From: Paracidovorax konjaci
GTDB taxonomy: Bacteria; Pseudomonadota; Gammaproteobacteria; Burkholderiales; Burkholderiaceae_C
Assembly (NCBI RefSeq): GCF_900112675.1
Contig: NZ_FOMQ01000004.1
Location: 124,001-188,000 of the forward strand
Direction: 5' to 3'
Length of the DNA stretch: 64,000 nucleotides
Every line of letters begins with the position of its first letter. Position 1 is the stretch's first letter. The position numbers and the translations under genes were made by a program. The notes beneath the pieces were generated by a model. The model ran no database searches. It was not told the origin of the DNA and was given only the letters and a program-made list of their open reading frames with translations. Of the stretch, positions 34,337-44,800 are shown one piece after another.

Positions 34337-35764
34337 ATGAGCAAACAATTCGACGTGATCGTCATTGGTGGCGGCCCCGGTGGCTACATCGCCGCCATCC
34401 GTGCAGCACAGCTGGGCTTCAACGTGGCCTGCATTGACGAGTGGAAAAACGAGAAGGGTGGGCCTGCACCCGGAGGCACCTGCACGAATGTGGGATGCAT
34501 TCCCTCCAAGGCATTGCTGCAGTCGTCGGAGCATTTCGAGCACGCCAACAAGCATTTTGCCGAGCATGGCATCACCGCCAGCGACATCCAGATCGATGTG
34601 GCCAAGATGGTCGCCCGCAAGGACGCGGTGGTGAAGCAGAACAACGACGGCATCCTGTACCTTTTCAAGAAGAACAAGGTGACGTTCTTCCACGGTCGAG
34701 GCTCGTTCTCGAAGGCGGCCGATGGAGGCTATGAAATCCAGGTGGCAGGTGCAACACAGGACACCCTGCTGGGCAAGCACGTCATCCTGGCAACGGGGTC
34801 CAATGCGCGTGCGCTGCCGGGCGTGCCTTTCGACGAAGACAAGATCCTCTCCAACGATGGCGCTCTGCGCATCGGCGCCACGCCGAAGACGCTCGGCTTG
34901 ATCGGCGCTGGCGTGATCGGTCTGGAGATGGGGTCCGTATGGCGCCGGCTCGGGGCCAATGTCACGGTGCTTGAGGGCCTGCCGACGTTCCTCGGTGCCG
35001 TGGACGAGCAGATCGCCAAGGAAGCCAAGAAGGCATTCGACAAGCAGGGGCTGAAGGTCGAGTTGGGCGTGAAGATCGGTGAGGTCAAGACGGCCGGTGA
35101 AGGCGTGACGGTGTCCTACACCGACGCCAAGGGCGAGGCTCGGGAACTGTCGGTGGAGAAGCTCATCGTGTCCATCGGGCGTGTGCCCAACACGATCGGC
35201 CTGAATCCCGAAGCCGTGGGCCTGCAACTCGACGAGCGTGGCGCCATCGTGGTGGACGCTGACTGCAAAACCAACCTGCCCGGCGTCTGGGCCGTGGGTG
35301 ACGTGGTGCGCGGCCCTATGCTGGCGCACAAAGCCGAAGAAGAAGGCGTTGCGGTGGCCGAGCGCATTGCCGGCCAGCATGGCCACGTGAACTTCAACAC
35401 CATTCCTTGGGTGATCTATACGAGCCCGGAGATTGCCTGGGTCGGCCGCACCGAGCAGCAACTGAAAGCAGACGGAGTTCAGTACAAGGCCGGCACGTTC
35501 CCTTTCCTGGCGAACGGCCGCGCGCGCGCTCTGGGCGATACCACCGGCATGGTCAAGTTTCTGGCCGATGCTGCGACGGATGAGATCCTCGGCGTGCACA
35601 TCGTGGGTCCGATGGCCAGTGAGCTGATTTCCGAGGCGGTGGTGGCCATGGAGTTCAAGGCCAGTGCGGAAGACATCGCGCGCATTTGCCACGCGCACCC
35701 CTCGCTGTCCGAAGCCACGAAGGAAGCTGCTTTGGCGGTGGACAAGCGCACGCTCAATTTCTGA
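34337..35764 (+). CDS. lpd: Dihydrolipoyl dehydrogenase E3
   Basis: The 475-residue flavoprotein reoxidises dihydrolipoamide with NAD+. FAD-binding [10 protein letters not shown] begins at residue 11; the redox disulfide is C49/C54 in [15 protein letters not shown]; the NAD domain has [13 protein letters not shown]; and the C-terminal [11 protein letters not shown] supplies the active-site base. It closes the odhA-odhB-lpd operon and is followed by a strong terminator. Confidence 0.96.
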   Translation: MSKQFDVIVIGGGPGGYIAAIRAAQLGFNVACIDEWKNEKGGPAPGGTCTNVGCIPSKALLQSSEHFEHANKHFAEHGITASDIQIDVAKMVARKDAVVKQNNDGILYLFKKNKVTFFHGRGSFSKAADGGYEIQVAGATQDTLLGKHVILATGSNARALPGVPFDEDKILSNDGALRIGATPKTLGLIGAGVIGLEMGSVWRRLGANVTVLEGLPTFLGAVDEQIAKEAKKAFDKQGLKVELGVKIGEVKTAGEGVTVSYTDAKGEARELSVEKLIVSIGRVPNTIGLNPEAVGLQLDERGAIVVDADCKTNLPGVWAVGDVVRGPMLAHKAEEEGVAVAERIAGQHGHVNFNTIPWVIYTSPEIAWVGRTEQQLKADGVQYKAGTFPFLANGRARALGDTTGMVKFLADAATDEILGVHIVGPMASELISEAVVAMEFKASAEDIARICHAHPSLSEATKEAALAVDKRTLNF

Positions 35765-35780
35765 TCGAGCGAGCCCAGGC

Positions 35781-35825
35781 AGCTGCCAGCGCATGAAATG
35801 ATGGCGCTGGCAGCTCTTCTTTTTT
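35781..35825 (+). terminator. Terminator of the odh operon
   Basis: A 12-bp stem (AGCTGCCAGCGC / GCGCTGGCAGCT) with an 11-base loop, followed by CTTCTTTTTT. The zapE start lies just downstream. Confidence 0.9.
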
Positions 35826-35844
35826 GCAGCAATGGAGAATCGTC

Positions 35845-36942
35845 GTGAACGTGAGGCAGGCGTATGAGGCCGAGCTGGCCGCCAAGGGTTTTCGCAGCGA
35901 CCCGGCACAGCTGGCCGCAGTCGAAGCGCTGCAGCGCTGCGCTGACGACTGGGCGGCCTACAAGGAAAAACGGTCCAATGCCCTCAAGAAGCTCATCAAC
36001 CGCCCTGATGTGCCGCGCGGCGTATACATGTATGGTGGGGTGGGGCGGGGCAAGAGCTTTCTGATGGATTGCTTCTTCAATGCCGTGCCCATCCGCCGTA
36101 AGGTGCGCCTGCATTTCCACGAGTTCATGCGCGAAGTCCATCGCGAATTGGCAGCACTTCAAGGAACGGTGAATCCCCTGGACGTGCTGGGTGAGCGCAT
36201 TGCCAAGCGTTACAAGCTCATCTGCTTCGATGAATTCCATGTGTCCGACATCACGGACGCCATGATCCTTCATCGCTTGCTGGTGGCGTTGTTCGACAAT
36301 GGGGTCGGTTTTGTCACGACCTCCAACTTCAAGCCAGACGACCTTTACCCGGGCGGCCTGCATCGGGATCGCATTCTTCCCGCGATCGAACTGCTGAATC
36401 AGCAGCTGGAGGTGGTCAACGTGGACAACGGGACTGACTATCGCCGCCGTACGCTGGAGCAGGTCAAGCTCTATCACTGTCCTCTGGGACCGCAGGCAGA
36501 TGCCGAAATGACTGCGGCATTCGAACAGCTGGCTGAGACCCGGGACGAAGACCCCGTCCTGCATATCGAAGCGCGGGAGATTCGTGCCCGCCGGAAAGCC
36601 GGTGGAGTGGTGTGGTTCAATTTCGATACGCTCTGCGGCGGTCCTCGATCGCAGAACGACTATCTCGAAATCGCCACGCAATTCCACACGGTGCTGCTTT
36701 CCAATGTGCCCTATATGCCGGTGGCCCTGGCTTCGCCAGCGCGGCGCTTCACCTGGCTGGTGGATGTGTTGTATGACCGGCGGGTCAAGCTCATCCTGTC
36801 GGCGGCAGTGCCTCCCGAAGAGCTGTATACCGAGGGACCGCTTGCCCATGAGTTCCCCCGCACCGTGTCGCGGCTCAATGAAATGCAGTCGAAGGAATTT
36901 CTCGCATTGGAGCGCCGGGTCGTGGATACCGGATTGACCTGA
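35845..36942 (+). CDS. zapE: ZapE/AFG1-family ATPase
   Basis: A 365-residue single-domain P-loop ATPase: Walker A GGVGRGKS and Walker B ICFDEFHV, with the FSDITDAM-like HVSDITDAM stretch. In E. coli ZapE associates with the division ring under low oxygen; the mitochondrial relative AFG1/LACE1 handles respiratory-chain proteins. GTG 35845 is chosen because GGAGA lies seven bases upstream. It directly follows the odh terminator, a common placement in this group. Confidence 0.92.
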   Translation: MNVRQAYEAELAAKGFRSDPAQLAAVEALQRCADDWAAYKEKRSNALKKLINRPDVPRGVYMYGGVGRGKSFLMDCFFNAVPIRRKVRLHFHEFMREVHRELAALQGTVNPLDVLGERIAKRYKLICFDEFHVSDITDAMILHRLLVALFDNGVGFVTTSNFKPDDLYPGGLHRDRILPAIELLNQQLEVVNVDNGTDYRRRTLEQVKLYHCPLGPQADAEMTAAFEQLAETRDEDPVLHIEAREIRARRKAGGVVWFNFDTLCGGPRSQNDYLEIATQFHTVLLSNVPYMPVALASPARRFTWLVDVLYDRRVKLILSAAVPPEELYTEGPLAHEFPRTVSRLNEMQSKEFLALERRVVDTGLT

Positions 36943-36977
36943 TGCCGCGTGACACGAGCCCAAGGAAAGAATCCCCC

Positions 36978-37700
36978 ATGCAGATATCCCCCATTCGTTT
37001 TGCAGTGGTCCTGGCGTTGGCCGGGGCATGCTTTCTCGGGAGTGCGCAGGCTGCAGGGTCCGAGCCTGCGGTGGATGGAGCCGCCCAGGCCAAGAGCCCC
37101 TTCGAATCAGCGCAGGCCGGCAGACGCCTGGAGCGCGAACGCATCCAGAAGGAGCGCCACGCGCTCGGAGAGCGCAAGGTGAAGGAGGAGGCTGTTTGCT
37201 ACCAGCGATTCGCCGTGGAAGACTGCCTGCGCCAGGTTCGGGCACAAGCCCGGGATGCCGAGGAGGTGCTTCGAAAGCGCGAAGTGACTCTGAATGATGC
37301 CGAGCGCAAGGAGAAAGCGGACCTGCGGATTCGTGCGATCGAACAGAAGCAAAGCGAGCAGCGTCAGAAGATCGAAAGCGGTGAGCGTCCTGCCCCCATG
37401 CGAGGTGCTTCCCGGGGGGCTGATCCAGCGCAGGCGCAGTCCCAGCGCGAGGAAGAGGCCCGGATCCGGGCGGCCCAGCAGCGTTCTCATGAAGAGGTTC
37501 ACCGCGCTTCGCGGGCAGAGCGTGCAGCCGCCCAGCCTGCACGCTCTTCGGCGGCACGCGAGCGTTATGAAGCAAAGCAGCACGCCGCGCGAGAGCGCAA
37601 GGAGAACCGCGAGCGTGCCAATGCGGAGGCCGCAGCGTCCGGACGCAAGCCCGCAGCTCCCCTGCCGCCACCGCCGGCTACTGCTGCTTCTGCGCCCTAG
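36978..37700 (+). CDS. Secreted charged, probably coiled-coil protein
   Basis: A 240-residue protein with a Sec signal peptide (IRFAVVLALAGACFLGSAQA) followed by a highly charged helical body rich in Arg, Glu and Ala (residues 45-180), and a low-complexity Pro/Ala tail. Two cysteines (CYQRFAVEDCLRQ) may form a disulfide. ATG 36978 with aggaaag upstream gives the signal peptide; the open frame from 36942 does not. Not a recognised family with a known role; likely periplasmic. Confidence 0.75.
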   Translation: MQISPIRFAVVLALAGACFLGSAQAAGSEPAVDGAAQAKSPFESAQAGRRLERERIQKERHALGERKVKEEAVCYQRFAVEDCLRQVRAQARDAEEVLRKREVTLNDAERKEKADLRIRAIEQKQSEQRQKIESGERPAPMRGASRGADPAQAQSQREEEARIRAAQQRSHEEVHRASRAERAAAQPARSSAARERYEAKQHAARERKENRERANAEAAASGRKPAAPLPPPPATAASAP

Positions 37701-37722
37701 CAGGCAGGACGTCGGGGTGAGA

Positions 37723-38511
37723 TCAATTGGACGGCCGCAGAGGTTTCTTTTCGTCGGCCAACGCTTCGACCTTCAAGATAGCCAGCGACAGGTTGTCGCC
37801 GCCCCCTCGTGCCCGTACGCGGGCTTTCTCGATGAGGAACTCGGTGGCTTCCCGAGGGGTGAGGGAGTCCACGACAGAGCCGAGTTCCGTTGGGGAGAAG
37901 TAGTGCCAGACCCCATCGCTGCACACGAGCAGAACGTCTCCGGGCGACAACTGGCCGATGGTATGAACCGCCACGGGGGGATCGGTTTCGGTTCCGAGGC
38001 AGCCGACCAGAATGTTCGAATGCGGGTGCGTGTTGGCCTCGATCTCCGTGATTTCCCCGCGGTCTACCAGTGCCTGAACGTACGAATGATCGCTGGTTCG
38101 GTAGACGAGGCGTGCACCCTGGAAGTGGTAGATGCGCGAATCACCGGCATGGGCCCAGTGGCAGTCGCCGCGAGGATTGATGAGAAATGCGGCGACAGTG
38201 CTGTGCGGCTCCTGCTCCGACGAAATGGCAGTCAACCGGATAACGATGTGCGCTTCTTCCACCATGTGCTTGAGCATGGCAGCCGGATCGTCACTTTCAG
38301 GGGAGTACCGTTCGAACAGCTGGCGTGCCGTCATCATCACCTGGTCGGACGCTTTGCGTCCCCCGCTACGCCCTCCCATGCCATCGGCAACCACGCCCAG
38401 CACGCAACCGTTGTGCCGGGGATGCGCGATCAGTGCGACCTGGTCCTGCTGGTATTCGCGGTCGCCCTTGTGAATGCCGGTCGACGCGGTCAGGCGAAAC
38501 GGTTTGGTCAT
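37723..38511 (-). CDS. PP2C-family serine/threonine phosphatase
   Basis: A 262-residue metal-dependent phosphatase. Motifs: GDREYQQDQ, VADGMGGRSGG (metal-binding Asp-Gly), WAHAGDSRIYHF, VYRTSDHSYVQALV and CSDGVWHY, ending in ARGGGDNLSLAIL. It would reverse Ser/Thr phosphorylation; no kinase gene is adjacent. ATG 38511 gives the standard N-terminus; the longer open frame is not supported. Confidence 0.9.
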   Translation of the reverse strand: MTKPFRLTASTGIHKGDREYQQDQVALIAHPRHNGCVLGVVADGMGGRSGGRKASDQVMMTARQLFERYSPESDDPAAMLKHMVEEAHIVIRLTAISSEQEPHSTVAAFLINPRGDCHWAHAGDSRIYHFQGARLVYRTSDHSYVQALVDRGEITEIEANTHPHSNILVGCLGTETDPPVAVHTIGQLSPGDVLLVCSDGVWHYFSPTELGSVVDSLTPREATEFLIEKARVRARGGGDNLSLAILKVEALADEKKPLRPSN

Positions 38512-38735
38512 GGCGGCAATAGAAAAGCAAGTGGAGGCCAAGCAGGGCCGGTTGGGTGCAGAGTCCATATTATCGAGTCGCGCGCTGCTTTCACCCCCAC
38601 CTTTTGCGTATTCCGCTCGCGCCGTCGACCGCGCTGCGCAGGGGCCTTGCAGTGGCAAGCGCTTGACCGAGTCGTGCGTGGCCTGCCATGCGCGTTATTG
38701 GTTGCGGTGGGTACCGTGGCCTGAAGGGAGGGCGT

Positions 38736-40895
38736 ATGGGTGCTGGTGCTGAACATCCCTCGACTCTGGTGCAGGCTGTCGCTGCAGCGTTTTCGGAGGA
38801 CGGCCCGCTGGCCTTGGCGCAGTCTGGCTTCCAGCCTCGCCCAAGCCAGACCGAGATGGCCACTGCCGTAGCGGAAACCATCGAGCATGGCGGAGCGCTC
38901 GTGGTTGAGGCCGGCACCGGGGTGGGCAAGACGTTTGCCTACCTTGTCCCCGCTCTGCTGAGTGGTGAGCGTGTGCTGATTTCCACTGCGACCAAGGCTT
39001 TACAGGACCAACTGTTCAGTCGTGATCTTCCGAGATTGGTTCGTGCTCTGGCGCTGCCGGTTCGCATGGCTTTGCTGAAGGGCCGTGCGAGTTACCTCTG
39101 CCTGCATCGGATGGACATCGCGCGCCAGCATCCTCTGGCTGGGGATGCCAATGTTGCCCGCGTCCTGGCCCGGGTTGAGGAATGGTCTCAGGCCACTGCC
39201 ACGGGAGACCTTGCTGAACTTCCGGGGTGGGATGAGCGTTCAGCGGCGACACCGCTGTTCACCTCCACACGCGACAACTGCCTGGGCTCCTCCTGTCCAC
39301 GTTTTCGCGCCTGCCATGTGCACCTTGCCCGCCGCGACGCTTTGGCGGCTGACGTGGTGGTGATCAACCACCACCTTTTCTTTGCTGACCATGCCATTCG
39401 GGATTCGGGCATGGCCGAATTGCTGCCCAGCGTCAGAGTGGTGGTGTTCGATGAGGCGCACCAACTGAACGACGTCGGCGTGCAATTCATGGGCATTCAG
39501 CTTTCTTCCTCGCAATCGATGGATCTGGCCCGCGATGTGCTGGCAGCCGGCCAGATGCTGGCGCGGGGTCTGGCAGACTGGGCCGGAATCGCCGATGCCC
39601 TGGGCCAGGCGGCGAAGGATTGGCGGCTGGCTGTAGGCTCGTGGGCGCCAAACACGAGGCTGCGGTGGATCGGAGGAGGCCCGGAAGGCGTGCGCTCCGA
39701 TGTCTGGACCGGGGCGATGCTGCAGCTTTCGGCGGCATGCCGCCGAACGTTGGCCGCGCTCGACATGGTCAGCGAAATCGCACCTGATTTCGTGCGGTTG
39801 CATGAGCGTTGCATTCGCCTCATGGAGCGCATCGATGCGTTCATTGACCCCTTCGGTCCGGACGCGGTCCGCTGGGTGGAAGTGGGTCTGCACCAGTTGC
39901 GGGCTGTCCAGGCTCCTCTGGATATCGCTGCCCCGATGCGAGCGCTATGGTCTCAGGAAGCTGCCGGTTCCCGTGCAGATGGCGGTCGTCTGAATGACGC
40001 TCACGTCGCAGACCCCGGTCTGCCTTGGGCAGACGAAGATTTCGCATCCGCCGCCGCTCCCCCTCCAGGCCCTGGCATTGCTGCGGGCCGCCCACGTTCC
40101 TGGGTCTTCACATCGGCGACGTTGGGCGACGATGCATCATTGGGATGGTTCACTGCGAGCTGTGGATTGGACGGTGCCCGAGTCATGCAAGTGGAAAGTC
40201 CATTCGACTACGCCATCCAGGCTGCGCTGTACGTTCCCCGACAGTTGCCTGCACCATCGGACCCCGCCCATGGCTTGGCCGTTGCGCATTGGGTGGGGGA
40301 TGCAATCAAGGTGTTGGGTGGAAGAACCCTGATTTTGACCACCACGCTGAAAGCGCTGCGTACCATTGGAGATGCACTGCTCGCACGTTTTCCGGAAGGT
40401 GCAGGCATCGAAGTGCTGGTGCAAGGTGACTGGCCCAAGCGCCGCCTCATGGAACGCTTTCGCGAGGGCGACGGAGATGGGAGCCGCGCTGGTTGCGTAC
40501 TGGTAGCGTCCGCCACTTTCTGGGAGGGCTTCGATGTCCCGGGAGAGGCGCTGCAATTGGTCGTGATCGACAAGCTGCCATTTCCTCCCCCGGGTGACCC
40601 CGTCGTCGAGGCGAGATCTCAGCGTGCGGAACACCTCGGGAAAAGCGCGTTCAGACATTTCGCGCTGCCTGAGGCAGCGATTGCCTTGAAGCAGGGGGCT
40701 GGCCGCCTGATCCGCAGTGAGCACGATCGCGGGCTGCTGGCCATCGCCGATGCCCGCCTGGTGACGATGGGCTACGGCAAAAGGCTGTTGGCTGCGCTGC
40801 CGCGCATGCGCAGGATCGAGAGCGAGGAAGAATGGTGCGAGGCGCTGAAAAGCCTCGTCACCACACCTTCCACCAAGGCTCATCCTTCGCCTTGA
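38736..40895 (+). CDS. DinG/YoaA-type XPD-like ATP-dependent helicase
   Basis: A 719-residue superfamily-2 helicase with Walker A EAGTGVGKT, DEAH (VVFDEAHQL) and C-terminal motifs WEGFDVPGEALQ and QGAGRLIRSEHD. A cysteine cluster between motifs I and II (SYLC ... NCLGSSCPRFRAC) fits the 4Fe-4S domain of XPD-like helicases. It unwinds DNA with a 5' overhang and acts in repair of stalled forks. GGGAGG lies before ATG 38736. YoaA and DinG cannot be separated by eye. Confidence 0.9.
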   Translation: MGAGAEHPSTLVQAVAAAFSEDGPLALAQSGFQPRPSQTEMATAVAETIEHGGALVVEAGTGVGKTFAYLVPALLSGERVLISTATKALQDQLFSRDLPRLVRALALPVRMALLKGRASYLCLHRMDIARQHPLAGDANVARVLARVEEWSQATATGDLAELPGWDERSAATPLFTSTRDNCLGSSCPRFRACHVHLARRDALAADVVVINHHLFFADHAIRDSGMAELLPSVRVVVFDEAHQLNDVGVQFMGIQLSSSQSMDLARDVLAAGQMLARGLADWAGIADALGQAAKDWRLAVGSWAPNTRLRWIGGGPEGVRSDVWTGAMLQLSAACRRTLAALDMVSEIAPDFVRLHERCIRLMERIDAFIDPFGPDAVRWVEVGLHQLRAVQAPLDIAAPMRALWSQEAAGSRADGGRLNDAHVADPGLPWADEDFASAAAPPPGPGIAAGRPRSWVFTSATLGDDASLGWFTASCGLDGARVMQVESPFDYAIQAALYVPRQLPAPSDPAHGLAVAHWVGDAIKVLGGRTLILTTTLKALRTIGDALLARFPEGAGIEVLVQGDWPKRRLMERFREGDGDGSRAGCVLVASATFWEGFDVPGEALQLVVIDKLPFPPPGDPVVEARSQRAEHLGKSAFRHFALPEAAIALKQGAGRLIRSEHDRGLLAIADARLVTMGYGKRLLAALPRMRRIESEEEWCEALKSLVTTPSTKAHPSP

Positions 40896-41655
40896 AGCCG
40901 CTGCGGATGAGATCGCTCTGGGGGTATGAGGCGGCCATCACCCGCTGCGCGTCATCGCGCAACTGCGTCATGCCCAAAGCGTCATAGGATTTCACCAGAA
41001 TGTAGAGGGCCTCTTCCAGCGCCGGCACATCCTTGTAATCGGCCAACGCGACTTGCGCACGGCTGATGGCCGCGACATAGGCGCCCCGCTGGAAGTAGTA
41101 ACGGGCCACGTGCACTTCGTACTGCGCCAGCGAATTGACGATGTATGTCATGCGCTGTTGCGCGTCCTTGGCATACCGCGAATCGGGAAAGCGGGTCACT
41201 AGCTCACGGAAAGATTCAAAGGAATCCTTGGCCGCCTTCTGGTCACGCTCCGACAGATCCTGCCGGGACAGCCATGAAAAAAGCCCCAGGTTGTCATTGA
41301 AGTTGACAAGGCCCTTCAGATAGAGCGCGTAATCATAGGCGGGGCTTGCCGGGTGCAATTTCATGAACCGGTCAAGCGTGGCAACGGCCTGGGCCTTTTC
41401 ACCGCCCTTGTACTGGGCATACGCTTTTTCCAGCTGCGCCTGTTGGGCCAGCGGCGTGCCGGCCGCGCGGCCCTCCAGTTTCTCCAGCAGTGGAACAGCC
41501 TTGTCGTAAGCGCTGCTGTTCATTTCGTCCCGTGCTTCGGAGTAGATGCGGTTGGGACTCCAACCCGCAGTCTTGTCTTCGGGAGTGTTGGAGCAGCCTG
41601 CGAGCACACTGGCTGCGAGCAGTGCGGTCATCAGTGGCAGGGAAAAACGCGGCAT
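40858..41655 (-). CDS. bamD: Outer-membrane assembly lipoprotein BamD
   Basis: A 265-residue TPR lipoprotein of the BAM complex that inserts outer-membrane beta-barrels. Signal peptide with lipobox LAGC, followed by NTPEDKTAGWSPNRIYSEARDEMNS, typical of BamD/ComL, then about five TPR-like helical pairs. Start at ATG 41655. Its 3' end overlaps the 3' end of the convergent helicase gene by 38 bases. Confidence 0.95.
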   Translation of the reverse strand: MPRFSLPLMTALLAASVLAGCSNTPEDKTAGWSPNRIYSEARDEMNSSAYDKAVPLLEKLEGRAAGTPLAQQAQLEKAYAQYKGGEKAQAVATLDRFMKLHPASPAYDYALYLKGLVNFNDNLGLFSWLSRQDLSERDQKAAKDSFESFRELVTRFPDSRYAKDAQQRMTYIVNSLAQYEVHVARYYFQRGAYVAAISRAQVALADYKDVPALEEALYILVKSYDALGMTQLRDDAQRVMAASYPQSDLIRSGFKAKDEPWWKVW

Positions 41656-41820
41656 GGCGGCGGCTTTCTGACGTTGGGAGGGTTCGGATGCAGCCCCCGG
41701 GTTCGCGGCGACGGCCATGGGGCCATCGCCTGGGCGATGGGCGGGCAAGCGGGGGATTGTACCGGCCGGCAGTTGTCGCACGTGCCATCCGGAAAGGAGG
41801 GCGTTCCTACAATACCGCCC

Positions 41821-44800
41821 ATGTTTGTCCATTTGCGCCTGCACACCGAGTTTTCCGTCGTTGACGGCACCACCCGAATCGACGACGTTGCCAAGGCGGC
41901 GGCCAGGGATGGCCAGCCCGCGCTTGCAATCACCGATCTCCACAATCTCTTTGGCGCCATCAAGTTCTATAAGGAAACCCGCGGCAAGGGTGTGAAGCCC
42001 GTCCTGGGGGCTGAGATCAGCGTTGAGCCGGAGTCGGCAGGAGGGCCCGTATCGCGGATCCTCCTGCTCGTTCAGGGCGGGCAGGGATATTTGAATCTGT
42101 GCGAACTTCTGGCAAGGTCCTGGACGCGCAATGTCGTGAAGAATGTGCCCCTGTGTACCTGGGATTGGCTGGAGGAGCTGGGCGGGGACCTCATTGCTCT
42201 TTCAGGCGCCCATGCCGGGCCTGTCGGGCAGGCCTTCACGCGCGGAGATCAGGCCAGCGCTGCTGCTGTAGCCCTGCGGTTGGCGAAACTCTTCCCCCAC
42301 CGGTTTTATCTGGAGCTGCAACGGGCGGGGCGCCCCGAGGATGAATCCCAGGTGGTTGCTGCCGTACAGCTGGCAGCGAGGTTGAATCTGCCTGTGGTGG
42401 CCACGCAGCCAGCCCAGTTCCTCACAGCAGACGATTACGAGGCGCATGAAGCCCGGGTCTGCATTGCCGAGGGAGAGATCCTCGCAAATCCACGCCGCAT
42501 CCGGCGCTTTACCCGAGAGCAATATTTCAAGTCGAGCGCGCAGATGGAGGCGCTCTTCGCGGATGTCCCCACAGCGATTGCCAACACGCTCGAGATTGCC
42601 AAGCGCTGCAACATTACGCTGGTGCTGGGCAAACCACGCCTTCCCGACTTTCCGACACCCAACGGAATGCCCGCGGACGAGTATTTCAGATATGCCTCTT
42701 TCCAGGGGCTGGAAGAGCGCTTGGTCCATCTCTATCCCAAAGAGACCGATCGCGAGCGGGAGCGCCCCCGCTACGTGGAGCGTCTGGAGTTTGAACTCGC
42801 CACCATCCTGAAGATGGGCTTTCCCGGCTACTTTCTGATCGTGGGAGACTTCATCAACTGGGCCAAGAACAATGGTTGCCCTGTGGGGCCGGGGCGCGGA
42901 TCGGGTGCCGGATCTCTGGTCGCTTATGCGCTGAAGATCACGGACCTGGATCCGCTGCAATACAACCTGCTGTTCGAGCGTTTTCTGAATCCTGAGCGGG
43001 TGTCCATGCCCGACTTCGACATCGATTTTTGCCAGTCCAACCGGGACCGCGTTATCGACTATGTGAAAGAGAAATACGGCAAGGACGCTGTCAGCCAGAT
43101 TGCGACCTTCGGCACGATGGCTGCGAAGGCCGCCATCCGCGACGTGGGGCGCGTGATGGACATGAGCTACACGTTCTGCGACGGGATTTCCAAGCTCGTG
43201 CCGGGCAAGCCGGGCATGACCTACACGTTGCAATACCCGCCGACGCCCAAAAAGGAAGGCGACAAAAATAACTACGCGCTCGAGCTGGAGCCCATGCTTG
43301 CGGAGCGGGTGGAAAAGGAAGAGGACGTTCGCACCATCATCGAGATGGCCCAGAAGCTCGAAGGCATGACCCGCAACATTGGCATGCATGCCGGCGGCGT
43401 GCTCATTGCGCCAGGCAAGCTCACCGACTTTTGCCCTCTCTACCAGCAACCTGGCAGCGAATCTGCCGTGAGCCAATACGACAAGGACGACGTAGAGGCG
43501 ATCGGATTGGTGAAGTTCGACTTTCTGGGGCTGGCCACTCTTACCATCCTGGAGATCGCCCGCGAATTCATCATCCAGCGCCACAAGGGGAAGGAGAACT
43601 TCAATTACGAGACCATTCCCCTCGATGATTCCGCGACCTACCGGCTGTTTTCCGAGGGGCGTACGGAAGCCGTGTTCCAGTTTGAAAGCCGCGGCATGCA
43701 AGGCATGCTTCGGGAGGCACGCCCCAGCCGCCTGGAAGACCTCATCGCCCTCAACGCGTTGTACCGCCCCGGCCCCATGGACCTGATCCCCAGCTTCGTG
43801 AATCGCAAGCATGGGAAGGAAGAGGTGGAGTACCCCCACCCGCTCGTAGAAAAGGTGCTTGCCGAAACCTACGGGATCATGGTGTACCAGGAGCAGGTGA
43901 TGCAGACCGCACAGGTGCTGGGCGGCTACAGCCTGGGCGGCGCCGATTTGCTGCGCCGTGCCATGGGGAAGAAGAAGGCCGAAGAAATGGCCGAGCACCG
44001 CAAGATCTTCCGTGAAGGCGCCGCCAAGAACGGTATCGATGAGCGCAAGGCGGACGAAGTGTTCGACTTGATGGAGAAGTTCGCTGGCTATGGCTTCAAC
44101 AAGTCGCACGCTGCAGCGTATTCATTGCTGGCCTATCACACGGGTTGGCTCAAGGTCCATTACACGGCCGAGTTCTTCTGCGCGAACATGACCGTGGAAA
44201 TGGACGACACCGACAAGCTCAAGGTGCTATACGAAGATGGCCTGAAGGAGGGGTTGACGTTCGAGCCACCTGATGTGAACCGCGGCATGTACCGCTTCGA
44301 GCCGGTGACGGACAAGGTGATTCGCTATGGGCTGGGTGCCATCAAGGGCACAGGCCAGCAGGCGATCGAAGCAATCGTCGCGGCCAGGGAGGGGCGCGGC
44401 GTGGGCCCGCGCGGTGATACCAAGGGTAATTTCTCCAGTCTGTTCGACTTCTGCGTCCGGGTGGACCGGACCCGCCTGAACAAGCGGACGCTGGAAGCCC
44501 TCATCAAGGCAGGAGCGTTCGACTACCTCGACATGAACCGCGCTTCGCTCGTGGCGTCGATCGATCGGGCGTTCGATTTTGCGAATGCCACCCTGGCCAA
44601 TGCCAACCAGGGGGGGTTGTTTGACATGATGGGCGACGACGCCCACGGGTCGAGTACGCAGGAGCCCGATCTCGTCGATATGGTGCCCTGGGGTGTGAAA
44701 GAGCGTCTGACGCAAGAGAAGACGGCCATCGGCTTCTATCTGTCGGGGCATCTGTTCGACGAAGTCGAGCGCGAGGTCCGCCGGTTCGTTCGGACACCGA

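Noticed and set aside
41353-41820. Extension of dnaE upstream of ATG 41821
   Set aside because: It would add about 156 residues antisense to bamD and precede the family N-terminus, which begins exactly at 41821.
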